64,000 nucleotides of DNA, from positions 5,120,001-5,184,000 of the forward strand of contig NZ_OY769915.1 in the NCBI RefSeq assembly GCF_963669205.1, given 5' to 3'. The position numbers and the translations under genes were made by a program. Origin of the DNA: an uncultured Roseibium sp. (GTDB taxonomy: Bacteria; Pseudomonadota; Alphaproteobacteria; Rhizobiales; Stappiaceae). Shown one piece after another: positions 34,965-44,319 of this stretch. Within the stretch, counting starts at the first letter, position 1; each line of letters opens with the position of its first letter. The notes beneath the pieces were generated by a model. That model was given only the letters and a program-made list of their open reading frames with translations, ran no database searches and was not told where the DNA came from.

Positions 34965-36845
34965 TCAGACGCCTTTTCTCTGCGGCGCGCGTCCCGCTTC
35001 CCAGTCCGCGTGTGCCTGCCGGACCCGGTCACTGTTGGAGACTTCGGGTGTGCCGACTTCCCACCAGGTGTGGCCTTCCTGCGTCCAGCCCTCGAAGGCA
35101 TCGACCTTCAGGGAAATGACATAGGTCCGGTCCGACTGCTTGGCGCGCGCGAACGCTTCCTTGAGTTCGCTGATCGAGTGAACCGTTTCCGCATTCGCGC
35201 CCATGGAGCGCGCATGCGCCTCGAAGTCGACGGCAAATGGGTCGACAGCCAGTCTGCAGTCGGCGATGAGGTTGTTGTAGGATTCGTTGCCGGTGTTGTT
35301 TTGCAGCTTGTTGATCACCGCAAAGCCGCCATTGTCGCACACGACAACGATCATCTTCGCACCGGACAGAACCGAGGAATAGATGTCGGAGTTCAGCAGC
35401 ATGTAGGAGCCGTCGCCGACAAAGACGATCGTGTCCTTGTCCGGGTGGTCTTCCATGTGGCCGAGCCTTGCGCCCCAGCCTCCGGAAATTTCGTAGCCCA
35501 TGCAGGAAAAGCCGAATTCGACGTCAACGCTGCCGAGGGATTTCGTGCGCCAATTGGCGGTCACTTCCGCCGGCAGCCCGCCCGCCGCCGCAACGACGCG
35601 ATCATCCGGGTCGCAGACGTCGTTGACCGCACCGATCACCTGGGCATAGGACATCGGACGGTTGCTGCCGTCCTTCGTCACCGGCGCGGTGTTTTCGTCG
35701 ACGTAGGCCGCCCAGTCCGCCCGCTCTCTTGCGGCCTGCTCAACCCATGCAACCGGCGCGCTGAACGCACCGAGTGCTTCGGAGAGGGCGGGAAGCGACA
35801 GTTTCGCATCGCCCACGACCGGCAGCGACATGTGTTTGGCCGCGTCGTGCCGTCCGACATTGACCGATATGATCCGGGCATCTTCGGCGAATGCCGTCCA
35901 CGAACCGGTGGTGAAATCCTGAAGGCGCGTGCCGACGGCAAGAATGACGTCGGCCTCCCTGGCCAGATTGTTGGCGGAATTCGACCCCGTGACCCCGACC
36001 GGGCCGCAGTTCAGGGCGTCGTCATGAACGAAGTTGGCCCGCCCGGCAATCGTCTCCACCACCGGGATATTGTGCCTGCGCGCGAAGTCCTGCATCTCGG
36101 CCGTTGCCAGTGAATATTGCACGCCGCCACCGGCGATGATCAGCGGACGCTCGGCGGTCTTGAGCACCTCCGCTGCAGCGGTCAGTTCGCGCGTGTCGGG
36201 CAGTTGCCGCCTGAGATGGTGTGTCTTTTCCTCGAAGAACTTTTCCGGATAGTCATATGCCCATCCCTGCACGTCCTGCGGCAGCCCGAGGAAAACCGGA
36301 CCGCAATCCGCCGGGTCGATGAGCGTGTTGATCGCCGCAGGCAGCGATTGCAGCAACTGCGCCGGATGCGTGATCCGGTCCCAGAAACGGGTCACGCTCT
36401 TGAAGGCATCGTTGACCGACAGACCCGGATTGGACGGATGCTCCACCTGCTGCAGCACCGGGTCCGGCAGGCGTGTGACAAACGCGTCGCCGGCCAGCAT
36501 CAAGAGCGGCAGACGATTGGTGTGCGCGATCCCGGCGGAGGTCAGAAGGTTGGTGGTTCCAGGACCGGCCGAGGAGGTTGCGAACATGAAACGGCGGCGC
36601 AGCTGCTGCTTGGCATAGCCGACGGCAGCCATCGCCATGGACTGCTCGTTCTGGCCACGCCACAGCGGCAGCTCTTCCCTGTGTTCGAAAAGCGCTTCGC
36701 CGAGGCAGGTCACGTTGCCGTGTCCGAAAATGCCGAATCCCCCGGCACAGAAGCGCTGCCTTTGCCCGTCGATTTCGACATATTGGGCTGCCAGATAGCG
36801 AACAAGAGCCTGCGCCATTGTCAGGCGCACCGTTTTCTGGACCAT
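34965..36845 (-). CDS. iolD: 3D-(3,5/4)-trihydroxycyclohexane-1,2-dione hydrolase
   Basis: A 626-residue thiamine-diphosphate enzyme. Characteristic parts are RLTMAQALVRYLAAQYVEID, GHGNVTCLGEAL, the catalytic Glu in RGQNEQSMAMAAVGYAKQ, TSSAGPGTTN and the cofactor site GDGSYMLLNSDIYSS. It opens the inositol-derived ring to 5-deoxy-glucuronate. It is the first gene of the iolD-C-B-aldolase operon on the minus strand. A LacI-type palindrome lies about 85 bases upstream of its start. Confidence 0.92.
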   Translation of the reverse strand: MVQKTVRLTMAQALVRYLAAQYVEIDGQRQRFCAGGFGIFGHGNVTCLGEALFEHREELPLWRGQNEQSMAMAAVGYAKQQLRRRFMFATSSAGPGTTNLLTSAGIAHTNRLPLLMLAGDAFVTRLPDPVLQQVEHPSNPGLSVNDAFKSVTRFWDRITHPAQLLQSLPAAINTLIDPADCGPVFLGLPQDVQGWAYDYPEKFFEEKTHHLRRQLPDTRELTAAAEVLKTAERPLIIAGGGVQYSLATAEMQDFARRHNIPVVETIAGRANFVHDDALNCGPVGVTGSNSANNLAREADVILAVGTRLQDFTTGSWTAFAEDARIISVNVGRHDAAKHMSLPVVGDAKLSLPALSEALGAFSAPVAWVEQAARERADWAAYVDENTAPVTKDGSNRPMSYAQVIGAVNDVCDPDDRVVAAAGGLPAEVTANWRTKSLGSVDVEFGFSCMGYEISGGWGARLGHMEDHPDKDTIVFVGDGSYMLLNSDIYSSVLSGAKMIVVVCDNGGFAVINKLQNNTGNESYNNLIADCRLAVDPFAVDFEAHARSMGANAETVHSISELKEAFARAKQSDRTYVISLKVDAFEGWTQEGHTWWEVGTPEVSNSDRVRQAHADWEAGRAPQRKGV

Positions 36846-36929
36846 GGGCCTCTTTAACCTCCCGAAACGGATTTTTTGTCTGCGCCCCGAGGGGCTCTTG
36901 ACTGTGAAAGCTAATGGGTGTTTAGCTGT

Positions 36930-36947
36930 TTTGCAAGCGGTTGCAAA
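36930..36947. promoter_or_regulatory. Operator-like palindrome in the iolD / Gfo-Idh divergent region
   Basis: TTTGCAAGC-GGTTGCAAA, an 18-base palindrome with one mismatch and a central CG, as expected of LacI-family operators. It matches 17 of 18 positions of the perfect palindrome at 41287-41304 next to the LacI gene. It ends one base before the ATG of the plus-strand dehydrogenase gene, and could control both directions. Confidence 0.72.
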
Positions 36948-36948
36948 A

Positions 36949-38085
36949 ATGGATCAAAAACGAATGGAAACGCGCGAGATTGGCATCGGTATCATCGGGG
37001 GCGGTTACATGGGAAAGGCCCATGCCGTTGCCATGCATGCCGTCGGCGCCGTGTTCGACACGCGGCTGCGTCCCGTCCTTGAGATGGTCTGCACGACCAC
37101 ACCGGAAGGTGCCGCCGACAAGGCGCGCGAACTCGGCTTCAATCGGTCAACCGCGGACTGGCGCGCGCTTGTGCGCGACTCGAAGGTCGAAGCGATCGTG
37201 ATTGCGTCTCCTCAGAAAACCCACCTGGAAATCGCAACGGCCGCGTTCGAGCTTGGAAAGCCGGTTTTTTGTGAGAAGCCGCTTGGCGAAAACCTGCAGC
37301 AGAGCCGCGACATGACGGCCGCCGCGCGGGTGTCCGGCTGCATCAACATGGTCGGCTTCAACTACATCAGAACGCCGGCCTCCCAGCTTGCGCGCGAGAT
37401 CATCGAAGCCGGCGAGATCGGCGACGTCACCTATCTTCGCGGCGAACACACGGAAGACTTCTTCGCCGATCCGGATCTCCCGGGAACCTGGCGCGCGCAG
37501 GGACGCGCCAACGGCAACATGGGCGACCTCGCGCCCCACATCATCAACGGCTCCCAGGCGCTTGCCGGTCCGATTGATCGTGTGCTCGCCGAGATCGACA
37601 CTGTCGTGAAGGAGCGCCCCTCTGAAAGTGGCATGGTGCCGGTCACCAACGATGATCAGGCGCAGCTCATGTGCCGCTTCGCTTCCGGAGCGCTTGGCTC
37701 GCTTTACATCAGCCGCACCGCCTGGGGACGGAAGATGGGCTATGCCTACGAGATCTTCGGGACAAGAGGCGCGATCCGCTTCGACCAGGAAGATCAGAAT
37801 GCGCTCTGGCTCTATGAAGGCGGCCAAAACCCGTCGCGGGAGGGCTTTCGCAAGATTCTGACCGGTCCGCATCATCCCGACTATGTCAATTTCTGCCTGG
37901 GAGCGGGACACGGAACCGGCTATCAGGACCAGATCATCATCGAGGCCAAGGACTTTCTGACGGCCATTGAAACAGGACGGAACATCTGGCCCGCCTTCGA
38001 GGACGGCCTCTATGTAAACCAGGTCGTGGAAGCGGCCTGGCAATCACACGAATCCAAAAGCTGGATCAAACTCGACGACGTCTAG
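36949..38085 (+). CDS. Gfo/Idh/MocA oxidoreductase, inositol 2-dehydrogenase-like
   Basis: A 378-residue NAD(P)-dependent dehydrogenase. The Rossmann fold starts at IGIIGGGYMGKAHA, the family motif is FCEKPLGENLQQS with the catalytic Lys, and NMGDLAPHIING carries the conserved active-site Asp/His. It should oxidise inositol or a derivative. The frame is open to 36844, but that extension contains the operator and has no signature, so ATG 36949 (or 36964, which has GGA 9 bases upstream) is chosen. It is followed by a hairpin and iolE. Confidence 0.85.
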   Translation: MDQKRMETREIGIGIIGGGYMGKAHAVAMHAVGAVFDTRLRPVLEMVCTTTPEGAADKARELGFNRSTADWRALVRDSKVEAIVIASPQKTHLEIATAAFELGKPVFCEKPLGENLQQSRDMTAAARVSGCINMVGFNYIRTPASQLAREIIEAGEIGDVTYLRGEHTEDFFADPDLPGTWRAQGRANGNMGDLAPHIINGSQALAGPIDRVLAEIDTVVKERPSESGMVPVTNDDQAQLMCRFASGALGSLYISRTAWGRKMGYAYEIFGTRGAIRFDQEDQNALWLYEGGQNPSREGFRKILTGPHHPDYVNFCLGAGHGTGYQDQIIIEAKDFLTAIETGRNIWPAFEDGLYVNQVVEAAWQSHESKSWIKLDDV

Positions 38086-38088
38086 GTC

Positions 38089-38122
38089 TAGGGTACGGAC
38101 TCGTAAGTGAGACTGTACCCTA
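38089..38122. terminator. Imperfect TAGGG...CCCTA hairpin after the dehydrogenase gene
   Basis: TAGGGTACGGACTC (38089-38102) can pair with GAGACTGTACCCTA (38109-38122) except at one or two positions (one G-U). The sequence is close to the perfect hairpin at 15706-15739. It could reduce transcription into iolE. Confidence 0.55.
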
Positions 38123-38153
38123 AGAACCGGGCTGTCTATTCTGGATGCATCAC

Positions 38154-39055
38154 ATGACAATCAAGATCGGAAACGCGCCCTGCTCCTGGGGCGTTGAATT
38201 CGCAGACGATCCGCGCAATCCGTCCTGGCTGACGGTGCTCGATCAGTGCCGGACGCGGGATACAAGGGCATCGAGCTCGGCCCTGTCGGCTTCATGCCGG
38301 AAGACCCTGCCGAGCTTGGCGACGCGCTCGCCGAGCGTGACCTTGAATTGATCGGCGGCGTGGTTTTCCGCCCGTTCCACGACCCCGGAGCGTGGGACGA
38401 TGTGAAGGACGGGTCTGTGCGCACCTGCGAAGCGTTGAAAGCCCATGGCGCCAGACACCTGGTCCTGATCGACAGCATTTCACCGCGCCGCGCCCCGACC
38501 GCAGGCCGTCCTGCGGAAGCGGAACAGATGTCGGCCACCGAATGGAGCGGCTACTGCGCCAAGGTCAGGGACATCGCGAAGATGGGCACGGAGGAATACG
38601 GCCTGATCACGGCCATCCACCCGCATGCCGGCGGCTTCATGGATTTCGAGGACGAGGTAGAGCGCCTGCTGAACGAGATCGATGAAAGCGTCTTGAAGAT
38701 CTGCCTCGACACCGGTCACAGCATTTATGCGGATTTCGATCCGCTGGCCTTTATGGATCGTCACATGGATCGAATTTCCTATATGCATTTCAAGGATATA
38801 GATCCCGAAGTCCGTGCCCGGACCGTCGCCAACCGCACGGATTTCTACGAGGCCTGCGGCGACGGGATCTTCTGCAATCTCGGCAAGGGTGCTGTCGATT
38901 TTCCTGCCGTGAAGGCAAAACTGAAAGCAGCCGGGTTCGAAGGCTGGTGTACGGTGGAACAGGACTGCGACCCGGAAAAGGCGCAGTCGCCACTGGACGA
39001 CGCCCGCGAAAACCGGTCATTTCTGCATTCCATTGGATTTGAGGTCGCAGCATGA
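38154..39055 (+). pseudogene. iolE: Frameshifted myo-inosose-2 dehydratase
   Basis: Two overlapping frames together give a full IolE. The first (from ATG 38154) reads MTIKIGNAPCSWGVEF and then ends in VLDQCR; after that the reading frame must shift by one base to continue as DAGYKGIELGPVGF and run to the stop at 39055. In the first frame the text after QCR turns into TRDTRAS and hits a stop at 38351. So one base (probably a G or C) is missing near 38250-38252, where the DNA reads TGCCGGACGCG. The remaining protein, about 300 residues in total, has the conserved IolE parts GGVVFRPFHDPG, ICLDTGHSIYADFD, HFKDIDP and GWCTVEQDCDP. It is a true frameshift, a sequencing error, or a slippage site; its neighbours overlap normally (ATGA), which argues for a recent event or an error. 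Confidence 0.8.
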
Positions 39056-40191
39056 GCAAACTCAGATGGGGCATGATCGGTGGCGGCCAGGGCTCGCAAA
39101 TCGGCCCGGCACACCGCATCAGCGCAGCACTCGATGGCCATTTTCACCTGACGGCCGGTGCTTTGGACATCGATCCGTCACGCGGCAAGGCGTTTGCCAA
39201 GGAGCTGGGCATCGCCGAAGATCGTGCCTACGGCAACTGGCAGGAAATGCTCGAAGCCGAACGCGCACGGCCGGATCGGCTCGATCTGGTCACGGTCGCC
39301 ACGCCCAATGCCACCCACTACGAAATCTCGCGGGCCTTTCTGGAAGCCGGATTTCACGTCCTGTGTGAAAAACCGCTGACGATGACGGCCGAAGAGGCGG
39401 AGCACATCGTTGCCGTTTCGAATGAAACCGGCAGAATCTGTGCGGTCAATTACGGCTATAGCGGCTATCCGCTGGTGCGCCAGATGAAGGCGATGATCGC
39501 CGGTGGCGAGCTTGGAGACATTCGCCTCATCAAGGCGGAATTCGCTCATGGCTTTCATGCGGATGCGGATGAGGCCGACAACCCGAGGATCCGCTGGCGT
39601 TACGATCCCGAGCAGGCCGGAACGTCGGCTGTATTTGCCGACGCCGGCATTCACGCCTTCCACATGGCCTGCTTCGTCTCCGGGCAGACGCCGGCCGAGC
39701 TTTCGGCGGATTTTGCCTCCATGGTCGGCGGCAGGCAGCTGGAAGACGACGCCATGATCAACATCCGTCTGTCCGACGGTGCCCTCTGCCGGCTCTGGAC
39801 CAGCGCCATTGCAGTCGGCCGCATGCACGGCCTGACCCTTCAGGTGTTTGGCGAAAAGGGCGGTCTCTCCTGGCAGCAGCAACACCCCGAGCAGTTGCAC
39901 TGGACCCCGCTCAACGGACGGACCCAGGTTCTGGAACGCGGAGATGCTTCCCTGTCGCCCCAGGCCGTCCGCGCCTCCCGGATACCGATCGGTCATGCGG
40001 AGGGCATGCCGGTGGCATTCGCCAATATCTATCACGATCTCGCCGATGTGCTGCGCGCGGAAAAACTCGGCGAGCAGCCCGATCCGCTTGCAATGGACTT
40101 CCCCTCGGCAACGGACGGATTGTGGTCGATGCGGGCAATCGAAGCCGCTGCACGGTCAGCCAGGTCCAGGGGGGCCTGGGTCGAGCTCTGA
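39052..40191 (+). CDS. Gfo/Idh/MocA oxidoreductase, second copy in the inositol cluster
   Basis: A 379-residue dehydrogenase with GMIGGGQGSQIGPAHRISAA at the N-terminus, the motif LCEKPLTMTAEEAEH with the catalytic Lys and DAGIHAFHMACF with conserved Asp and His. It is only distantly like the first copy and probably acts on another inositol isomer or inosose. It starts inside the iolE stop (ATGA). It is convergent with the LacI regulator gene. Confidence 0.85.
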   Translation: MSKLRWGMIGGGQGSQIGPAHRISAALDGHFHLTAGALDIDPSRGKAFAKELGIAEDRAYGNWQEMLEAERARPDRLDLVTVATPNATHYEISRAFLEAGFHVLCEKPLTMTAEEAEHIVAVSNETGRICAVNYGYSGYPLVRQMKAMIAGGELGDIRLIKAEFAHGFHADADEADNPRIRWRYDPEQAGTSAVFADAGIHAFHMACFVSGQTPAELSADFASMVGGRQLEDDAMINIRLSDGALCRLWTSAIAVGRMHGLTLQVFGEKGGLSWQQQHPEQLHWTPLNGRTQVLERGDASLSPQAVRASRIPIGHAEGMPVAFANIYHDLADVLRAEKLGEQPDPLAMDFPSATDGLWSMRAIEAAARSARSRGAWVEL

Positions 40192-40210
40192 AGGGCGTAT
40201 CCGGCCGTGG

Positions 40211-41218
40211 TCAGCCGGTTTCAGGAATGGGACGCAGCGAGCCGCGCTCGACGACAGAACAGGGAAACAGGCGGATTTCCGGGCTCCGGTCCGGATTCTC
40301 GACCATGCCGACGACCAGCTCGACAGAACTCATGATGATGTCGCGGATGGGCTGCCTGATGGTGGTGAGCGCGTAGGCATCCCAACTCGCCATGCCGATA
40401 TCGTTGAACCCCAGGAAACCGATATCGTCCGGGATGGACCTGCCGGCATCGCGGGCGGCATCCATGGCGCCCATGCAGATGAGATCGTCGCCGCAGAAAA
40501 CCGCCTCGATGTCCGGGTCTTCAAGAACATTCCTCATCGCGTCCCGGCCCGCCTTGTAGGTGTAGTTTTCCGCAAAGCAGACCTTGGCGACCTTCAGGCC
40601 GAGTTCACCCGCCGTGCGTTGAAACCCGGCGGCCCGGTCCTGCGTCGACGTTGCCGTTTCCGGCCCGCCGAGCAGGGCGACGGTTCGATACCCGCGCTCT
40701 GAAAATGTCCGCGCCGCCATGGCTCCGCAATAGTCGTTGTCGATGCCGACGACATGGACATTGGCATTCGCCTGGAACTTGCCAAAGGTATGGATGACGG
40801 GAATACCGGCCATCTGGAAGGCGATCGCAAAGCTCGTCGGCAGGGTGGAAGTCGCGACAATGACACCGTCGACGCTGTATTGACGCAGCAGTTCGACGAC
40901 CTTTTTCGGCGAAGTTTCCGCGGACAGATTGACGAGGAGCGGTCTGAGTTCGCGCTTCTGCAATTCGCTGGTGAACAGGTCGAATACGTCGAGAAACGCC
41001 GGGTTCTGAAAGTTGTTTGCGACAAGGCCGATCAGCTTCGTTCTGTTGGTTGCAAGGCTGCGGGCAATCAGGGACGGTTTGTAACCGAGCGTCTTGGCCG
41101 CCTTCTCCACCTTTTCCCGCGTTCGCGCCGACACGCTGGCGCCATCGGTAAAGGTTCGGGATACAGCCGAGCGGGAAACGCCCGCCAGTTCCGCGACTTC
41201 CTTGAGTGTTACCGCCAA
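40211..41218 (-). CDS. LacI-family regulator of inositol genes
   Basis: A 335-residue regulator: helix-turn-helix VTLKEVAELAGVSRSAVSRT at the N-terminus, hinge-helix region near LGYKPSLIARSL, and a periplasmic-binding-protein-like effector domain. It is divergent from the importer operon; the perfect palindrome TTTGCAACC-GGTTGCAAA lies between and a near-copy lies upstream of iolD and the dehydrogenase. It should repress both and respond to inositol or an inosose. Confidence 0.86.
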   Translation of the reverse strand: MAVTLKEVAELAGVSRSAVSRTFTDGASVSARTREKVEKAAKTLGYKPSLIARSLATNRTKLIGLVANNFQNPAFLDVFDLFTSELQKRELRPLLVNLSAETSPKKVVELLRQYSVDGVIVATSTLPTSFAIAFQMAGIPVIHTFGKFQANANVHVVGIDNDYCGAMAARTFSERGYRTVALLGGPETATSTQDRAAGFQRTAGELGLKVAKVCFAENYTYKAGRDAMRNVLEDPDIEAVFCGDDLICMGAMDAARDAGRSIPDDIGFLGFNDIGMASWDAYALTTIRQPIRDIIMSSVELVVGMVENPDRSPEIRLFPCSVVERGSLRPIPETG

Positions 41219-41286
41219 GCCCTTTGTCCAACCAGATCGTTCATCTGGGCATCGAACCTACACGAATGTCCTGACGCGTCAATTTT

Positions 41287-41304
41287 TTTGCAACCGGTTG
41301 CAAA
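41287..41304. promoter_or_regulatory. Perfect 18-bp LacI-type operator
   Basis: TTTGCAACC and GGTTGCAAA form a perfect palindrome with central CG. It lies between the LacI gene and the sugar-binding-protein gene. It is nearly identical to the site at 36930-36947. Confidence 0.78.
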
Positions 41305-41390
41305 GTTTTTGAGATTGTGATTGTTTGAGATCAGGCACGTCTCACTTTGCACAAAGTGCGGCGTCGAGCCGTGAACTTGGGAGGAAATAC

Positions 41391-42311
41391 ATGAAGAATA
41401 TCGTGAAAAGTGTCCTCGTGGCAGGTGCCCTGGCAGTGTCTTCGCCCGCATTTGCGACGGACATCATTGTTGTGTCGCATGGTCAGGCGAATGACGCGTT
41501 CTGGTCTGTTGTGAAGAACGGTGTTTCGCTTGCGGCCGAGCACACGGGTGCGAATGTGGACTACCGGGCTCCGGAGACCTTTGACATGGTGGCGATGAGC
41601 CAGCTGATCGACGCGGCCGTGAACCAGGAGCCGGACGGGCTTGTCGTGTCCATTCCTGATGGGGATGCGCTTGGTCCGTCGATCCAGCGTGCGGTCGAGG
41701 CCGGCATTCCGGTGATCTCGATGAACTCCGGCTCCGATGTCGCCCCGGGTCTTGGCGTGACGCTTCACGTCGGCCAGTCCGAGTATGACGCGGGCGAGGC
41801 TGCCGGCAAGAAGCTCGCCGAGATGGGCGGCAAGAAGGCCGTGTGCGTGAACCACGAGGTGGGCAACGTCGCCCTTGACCTGCGCTGCGAAGGCTTCACC
41901 AAGGGCTTCGGCGGTGAGGTGAGCGTTCTGCCGACCTCCAACGATCCGGCCGAGATCGAAGCCAAGGTGTCAGCTGCCCTGTCGTCCGATGAAGACGTCG
42001 ATACGGTCATGGCGCTGGGTGCCAGCACCGCCGGCGAGCCGACCGTTGCCGCTGCCAAGGCCTCCGGCCGTGACGTCAACGTGGCCTCCTTCGACCTGTC
42101 GGCGAACTTCCTGCAGTCCATTGTTGACGGCGATGCCGCCTTCGCGATCGACCAGCAGCAGTTCCTGCAGGGCTATCTGCCGGTCGTGTTCCTGGCCAAC
42201 AATGCGGCCTACGGCCTGATGCCGGGCGGCAACGTTCCCTCCGGTCCGAACCTCGTCACCAAGGACAAGGCGGCCCAGGTGATCGATCTGTCCGCCAAGG
42301 GCATCCGCTAA
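41391..42311 (+). CDS. Periplasmic sugar (inositol) binding protein
   Basis: A 306-residue exported protein (signal peptide MKNIVKSVLVAGALAVSSPA, cut near AFA-T) of the ribose/galactose/inositol-binding family. Typical parts are DIIVVSHGQANDAFWSVV, DGLVVSIPDGDALGPSIQ and VPVISMNSG-like. Given its place between the inositol regulator and enzymes, myo-inositol or a related polyol is the likely ligand. ATG 41391 has GGAGGAAAT directly upstream. Downstream hairpins should give more binding protein than permease. Confidence 0.86.
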   Translation: MKNIVKSVLVAGALAVSSPAFATDIIVVSHGQANDAFWSVVKNGVSLAAEHTGANVDYRAPETFDMVAMSQLIDAAVNQEPDGLVVSIPDGDALGPSIQRAVEAGIPVISMNSGSDVAPGLGVTLHVGQSEYDAGEAAGKKLAEMGGKKAVCVNHEVGNVALDLRCEGFTKGFGGEVSVLPTSNDPAEIEAKVSAALSSDEDVDTVMALGASTAGEPTVAAAKASGRDVNVASFDLSANFLQSIVDGDAAFAIDQQQFLQGYLPVVFLANNAAYGLMPGGNVPSGPNLVTKDKAAQVIDLSAKGIR

Positions 42312-42368
42312 GCGCGTGCCGCACGCGCACTAACAAACAGAACAAGGGGGCGGCGCGTCCGCGCGCCG
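42312..42368 (+). terminator. Tandem hairpins after the binding-protein gene
   Basis: Two GC-rich stems stand in the 81-base gap: GCGCGTGC/GCACGCGC (42312-42328) and CGGCGCG/CGCGCCG (42351-42368). Neither has a long T-run. They most likely protect the binding-protein mRNA or attenuate the permease genes. Confidence 0.55.
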
Positions 42369-42392
42369 TCCTTCCATAAAAGGGAGGCAACA

Positions 42393-43499
42393 ATGAGCGA
42401 CGCCGCTCCGACAGATGCAGACGAACGGGTCAAGAAGGAATCGTTCTTCTCCAAACTCATGAAGAAGCCGGAACTCGGCGCGATTGCGGGCGTGATCCTT
42501 GTCACCCTGTTTTTCCTGGCAACCGCCGACGAGGCCATGTTCAGCCTGTCCGGCATCATGAACTTCATGACCCCTGCGGCCCAGCTCGGCATTCTGGCCA
42601 TCGGCGCCGCCATGCTGATGATCGGCGGCGAGTTCGACCTGTCGATCGGCTCCATGGTCGCCTTTGCCGGCCTGTTCTTCGCCGCCTGCGTCGTCACCTG
42701 GGGGCTGCCCCTGGTGCTGGCCATTCCCCTCACCTTCGCCTTTTCCGCCTGTGTCGGCGCCATCAACGGCACCATCGTGATCCGCTCGGGCCTGCCCTCC
42801 TTCATCGTCACCCTCGCCTTCCTGTTCATCCTGCGCGGGCTGTCCCTCGTCGGCCTGAAGTGGGCCACCGGTGGCGCCACCCAGCTGCGCGGTGTCCGCG
42901 ATGCGGTCGAGGGCGACTGGCTGGCCCCGTTCTTTTCCGGCGATGCCTTCGGCGGCCTCTTCAACTGGCTCGCCACCAACGGCATCGTCGACACCTTCAA
43001 GAGCGGCGCACCCAAGGTTCCCGGCATTCCGGTCGAGATCCTCTGGTTCATCCTGATCGCGCTGATTGCGACCTACATCCTCTTGCGCACGCCCGTCGGC
43101 AACTGGATCTTCGCCGCAGGCGGCGACAAGACCGCCGCCTCCAATTCCGGTGTTCCGGTGAACCGGGTCAAGATCTCCCTGTTCATGCTGACCGCCTGCT
43201 GCGCCGCCATGGTGGCCATCATCACCGTCATGGACGCCGGCTCCACCGATGCCCGCCGCGGCTTCCAGAAGGAGTTCGAGGCCATCATCGCGGCCGTGAT
43301 CGGCGGCTGTCTCCTGACCGGCGGCTACGGCTCGGCCATCGGCGCCTTCTTCGGCTCCATCATCTTCGGCATGGTCGTCATCGGACTGACCTACACCGAT
43401 TTCGATCAGGACTGGTTCCAGGTCTTCCTCGGCTCCATGCTGCTCATCGCCGTTCTGTTCAACAACGCGATCCGCAAGCGCGTCACGGGGGAGCGCTGA
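42393..43499 (+). CDS. Sugar ABC importer permease (RbsC-like)
   Basis: A 368-residue membrane protein with about nine hydrophobic segments, of the ribose/inositol permease family. Signature parts are AAQLGILAIGAAMLMIGGEF, DLSIGSMVAFAGLFF, GLPSFIVTLAFLFI and GGDKTAASNSGVPVNRVK; AVIGGCLLTGGYGSAIGA near the end is also typical. GGGAGG lies 5 bases before ATG 42393. The ATPase follows one base after its stop. Confidence 0.88.
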   Translation: MSDAAPTDADERVKKESFFSKLMKKPELGAIAGVILVTLFFLATADEAMFSLSGIMNFMTPAAQLGILAIGAAMLMIGGEFDLSIGSMVAFAGLFFAACVVTWGLPLVLAIPLTFAFSACVGAINGTIVIRSGLPSFIVTLAFLFILRGLSLVGLKWATGGATQLRGVRDAVEGDWLAPFFSGDAFGGLFNWLATNGIVDTFKSGAPKVPGIPVEILWFILIALIATYILLRTPVGNWIFAAGGDKTAASNSGVPVNRVKISLFMLTACCAAMVAIITVMDAGSTDARRGFQKEFEAIIAAVIGGCLLTGGYGSAIGAFFGSIIFGMVVIGLTYTDFDQDWFQVFLGSMLLIAVLFNNAIRKRVTGER

Positions 43500-43500
43500 C

Positions 43501-44319
43501 ATGACCCAGGACACCAAGTTCCATCACGGCGATGCGCCGGAGTTCGAACCCATCATTCACATGGTCGACATCGAGAAGCACTTCGGCAACATCATTGCGC
43601 TGGCCGGCGTCAGCTTCGACGTGCGCCCCGGCGAGTGCCACTGTCTGCTCGGCGACAACGGCGCCGGCAAGTCGACCTTCATCAAGACCATGTCCGGCGT
43701 GCACCGGCCCACGAAAGGCGAGATCTTCTTCGAAGGCAAGCCGCTCAGCTTCGCCACCCCGCGCGATGCCATGGAGGCCGGCATTGCCACCGTGTTCCAG
43801 GATCTGGCCATGATCCCGCTGATGAGCGTGACCCGCAACTTCTTCATGGGCCGCGAGCCGACCAGAGGGCGCGGCCTGGCCAAGCGCTTCGACGTGACCC
43901 GCGCCAACGAGGTCACCATGGAGGAGATGCGCAAGATGGGCATCAACCTGCGCGGCCCGGACCAGGCGGTCGGCACCCTGTCGGGCGGCGAACGCCAGAC
44001 GGTCGCCATTGCCCGCGCGGTCTATTTCGGCGCAAGGGTCCTCATCCTCGACGAACCGACATCCGCCCTCGGCGTGCGCCAGACCTCAAACGTGCTCGCC
44101 ACAATCGACAAGGTCCGCAAGCAGGGCGTCGGCGTCGTCTTCATCAGCCACAACGTCCGCCACGCCCTCGCCGTCGGCGACCGCTTCACCGTCCTCAACC
44201 GCGGCAAGACACTCGGAACCGCAACGCGCGGCGAGATCACCCCCGAACAGCTCCAGGACCTCATGGCCGGAGGACAGGAAATGGCACAACTCGAAGGTTC
44301 CCTCGGAGGAACCGTTTAG
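43501..44319 (+). CDS. Sugar ABC importer ATPase, single-domain
   Basis: A 272-residue ATPase with Walker A GDNGAGKSTF, signature LSGGERQTVAIAR and Walker B VLILDEPTSALG. Most ribose-type importers use a double-length ATPase (about 500 residues); this single-domain form is the short type, common in alphaproteobacterial inositol/fructose systems, and would act as a homodimer. It is the last gene of the operon, convergent with a histidine kinase gene. Confidence 0.87.
   Translation: MTQDTKFHHGDAPEFEPIIHMVDIEKHFGNIIALAGVSFDVRPGECHCLLGDNGAGKSTFIKTMSGVHRPTKGEIFFEGKPLSFATPRDAMEAGIATVFQDLAMIPLMSVTRNFFMGREPTRGRGLAKRFDVTRANEVTMEEMRKMGINLRGPDQAVGTLSGGERQTVAIARAVYFGARVLILDEPTSALGVRQTSNVLATIDKVRKQGVGVVFISHNVRHALAVGDRFTVLNRGKTLGTATRGEITPEQLQDLMAGGQEMAQLEGSLGGTV

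Noticed and set aside
36844..36948. Longer N-terminus for the first Gfo/Idh dehydrogenase
   Set aside because: The extension covers the LacI-type operator and has no similarity to the family; the Rossmann fold begins right after the ATG at 36949.
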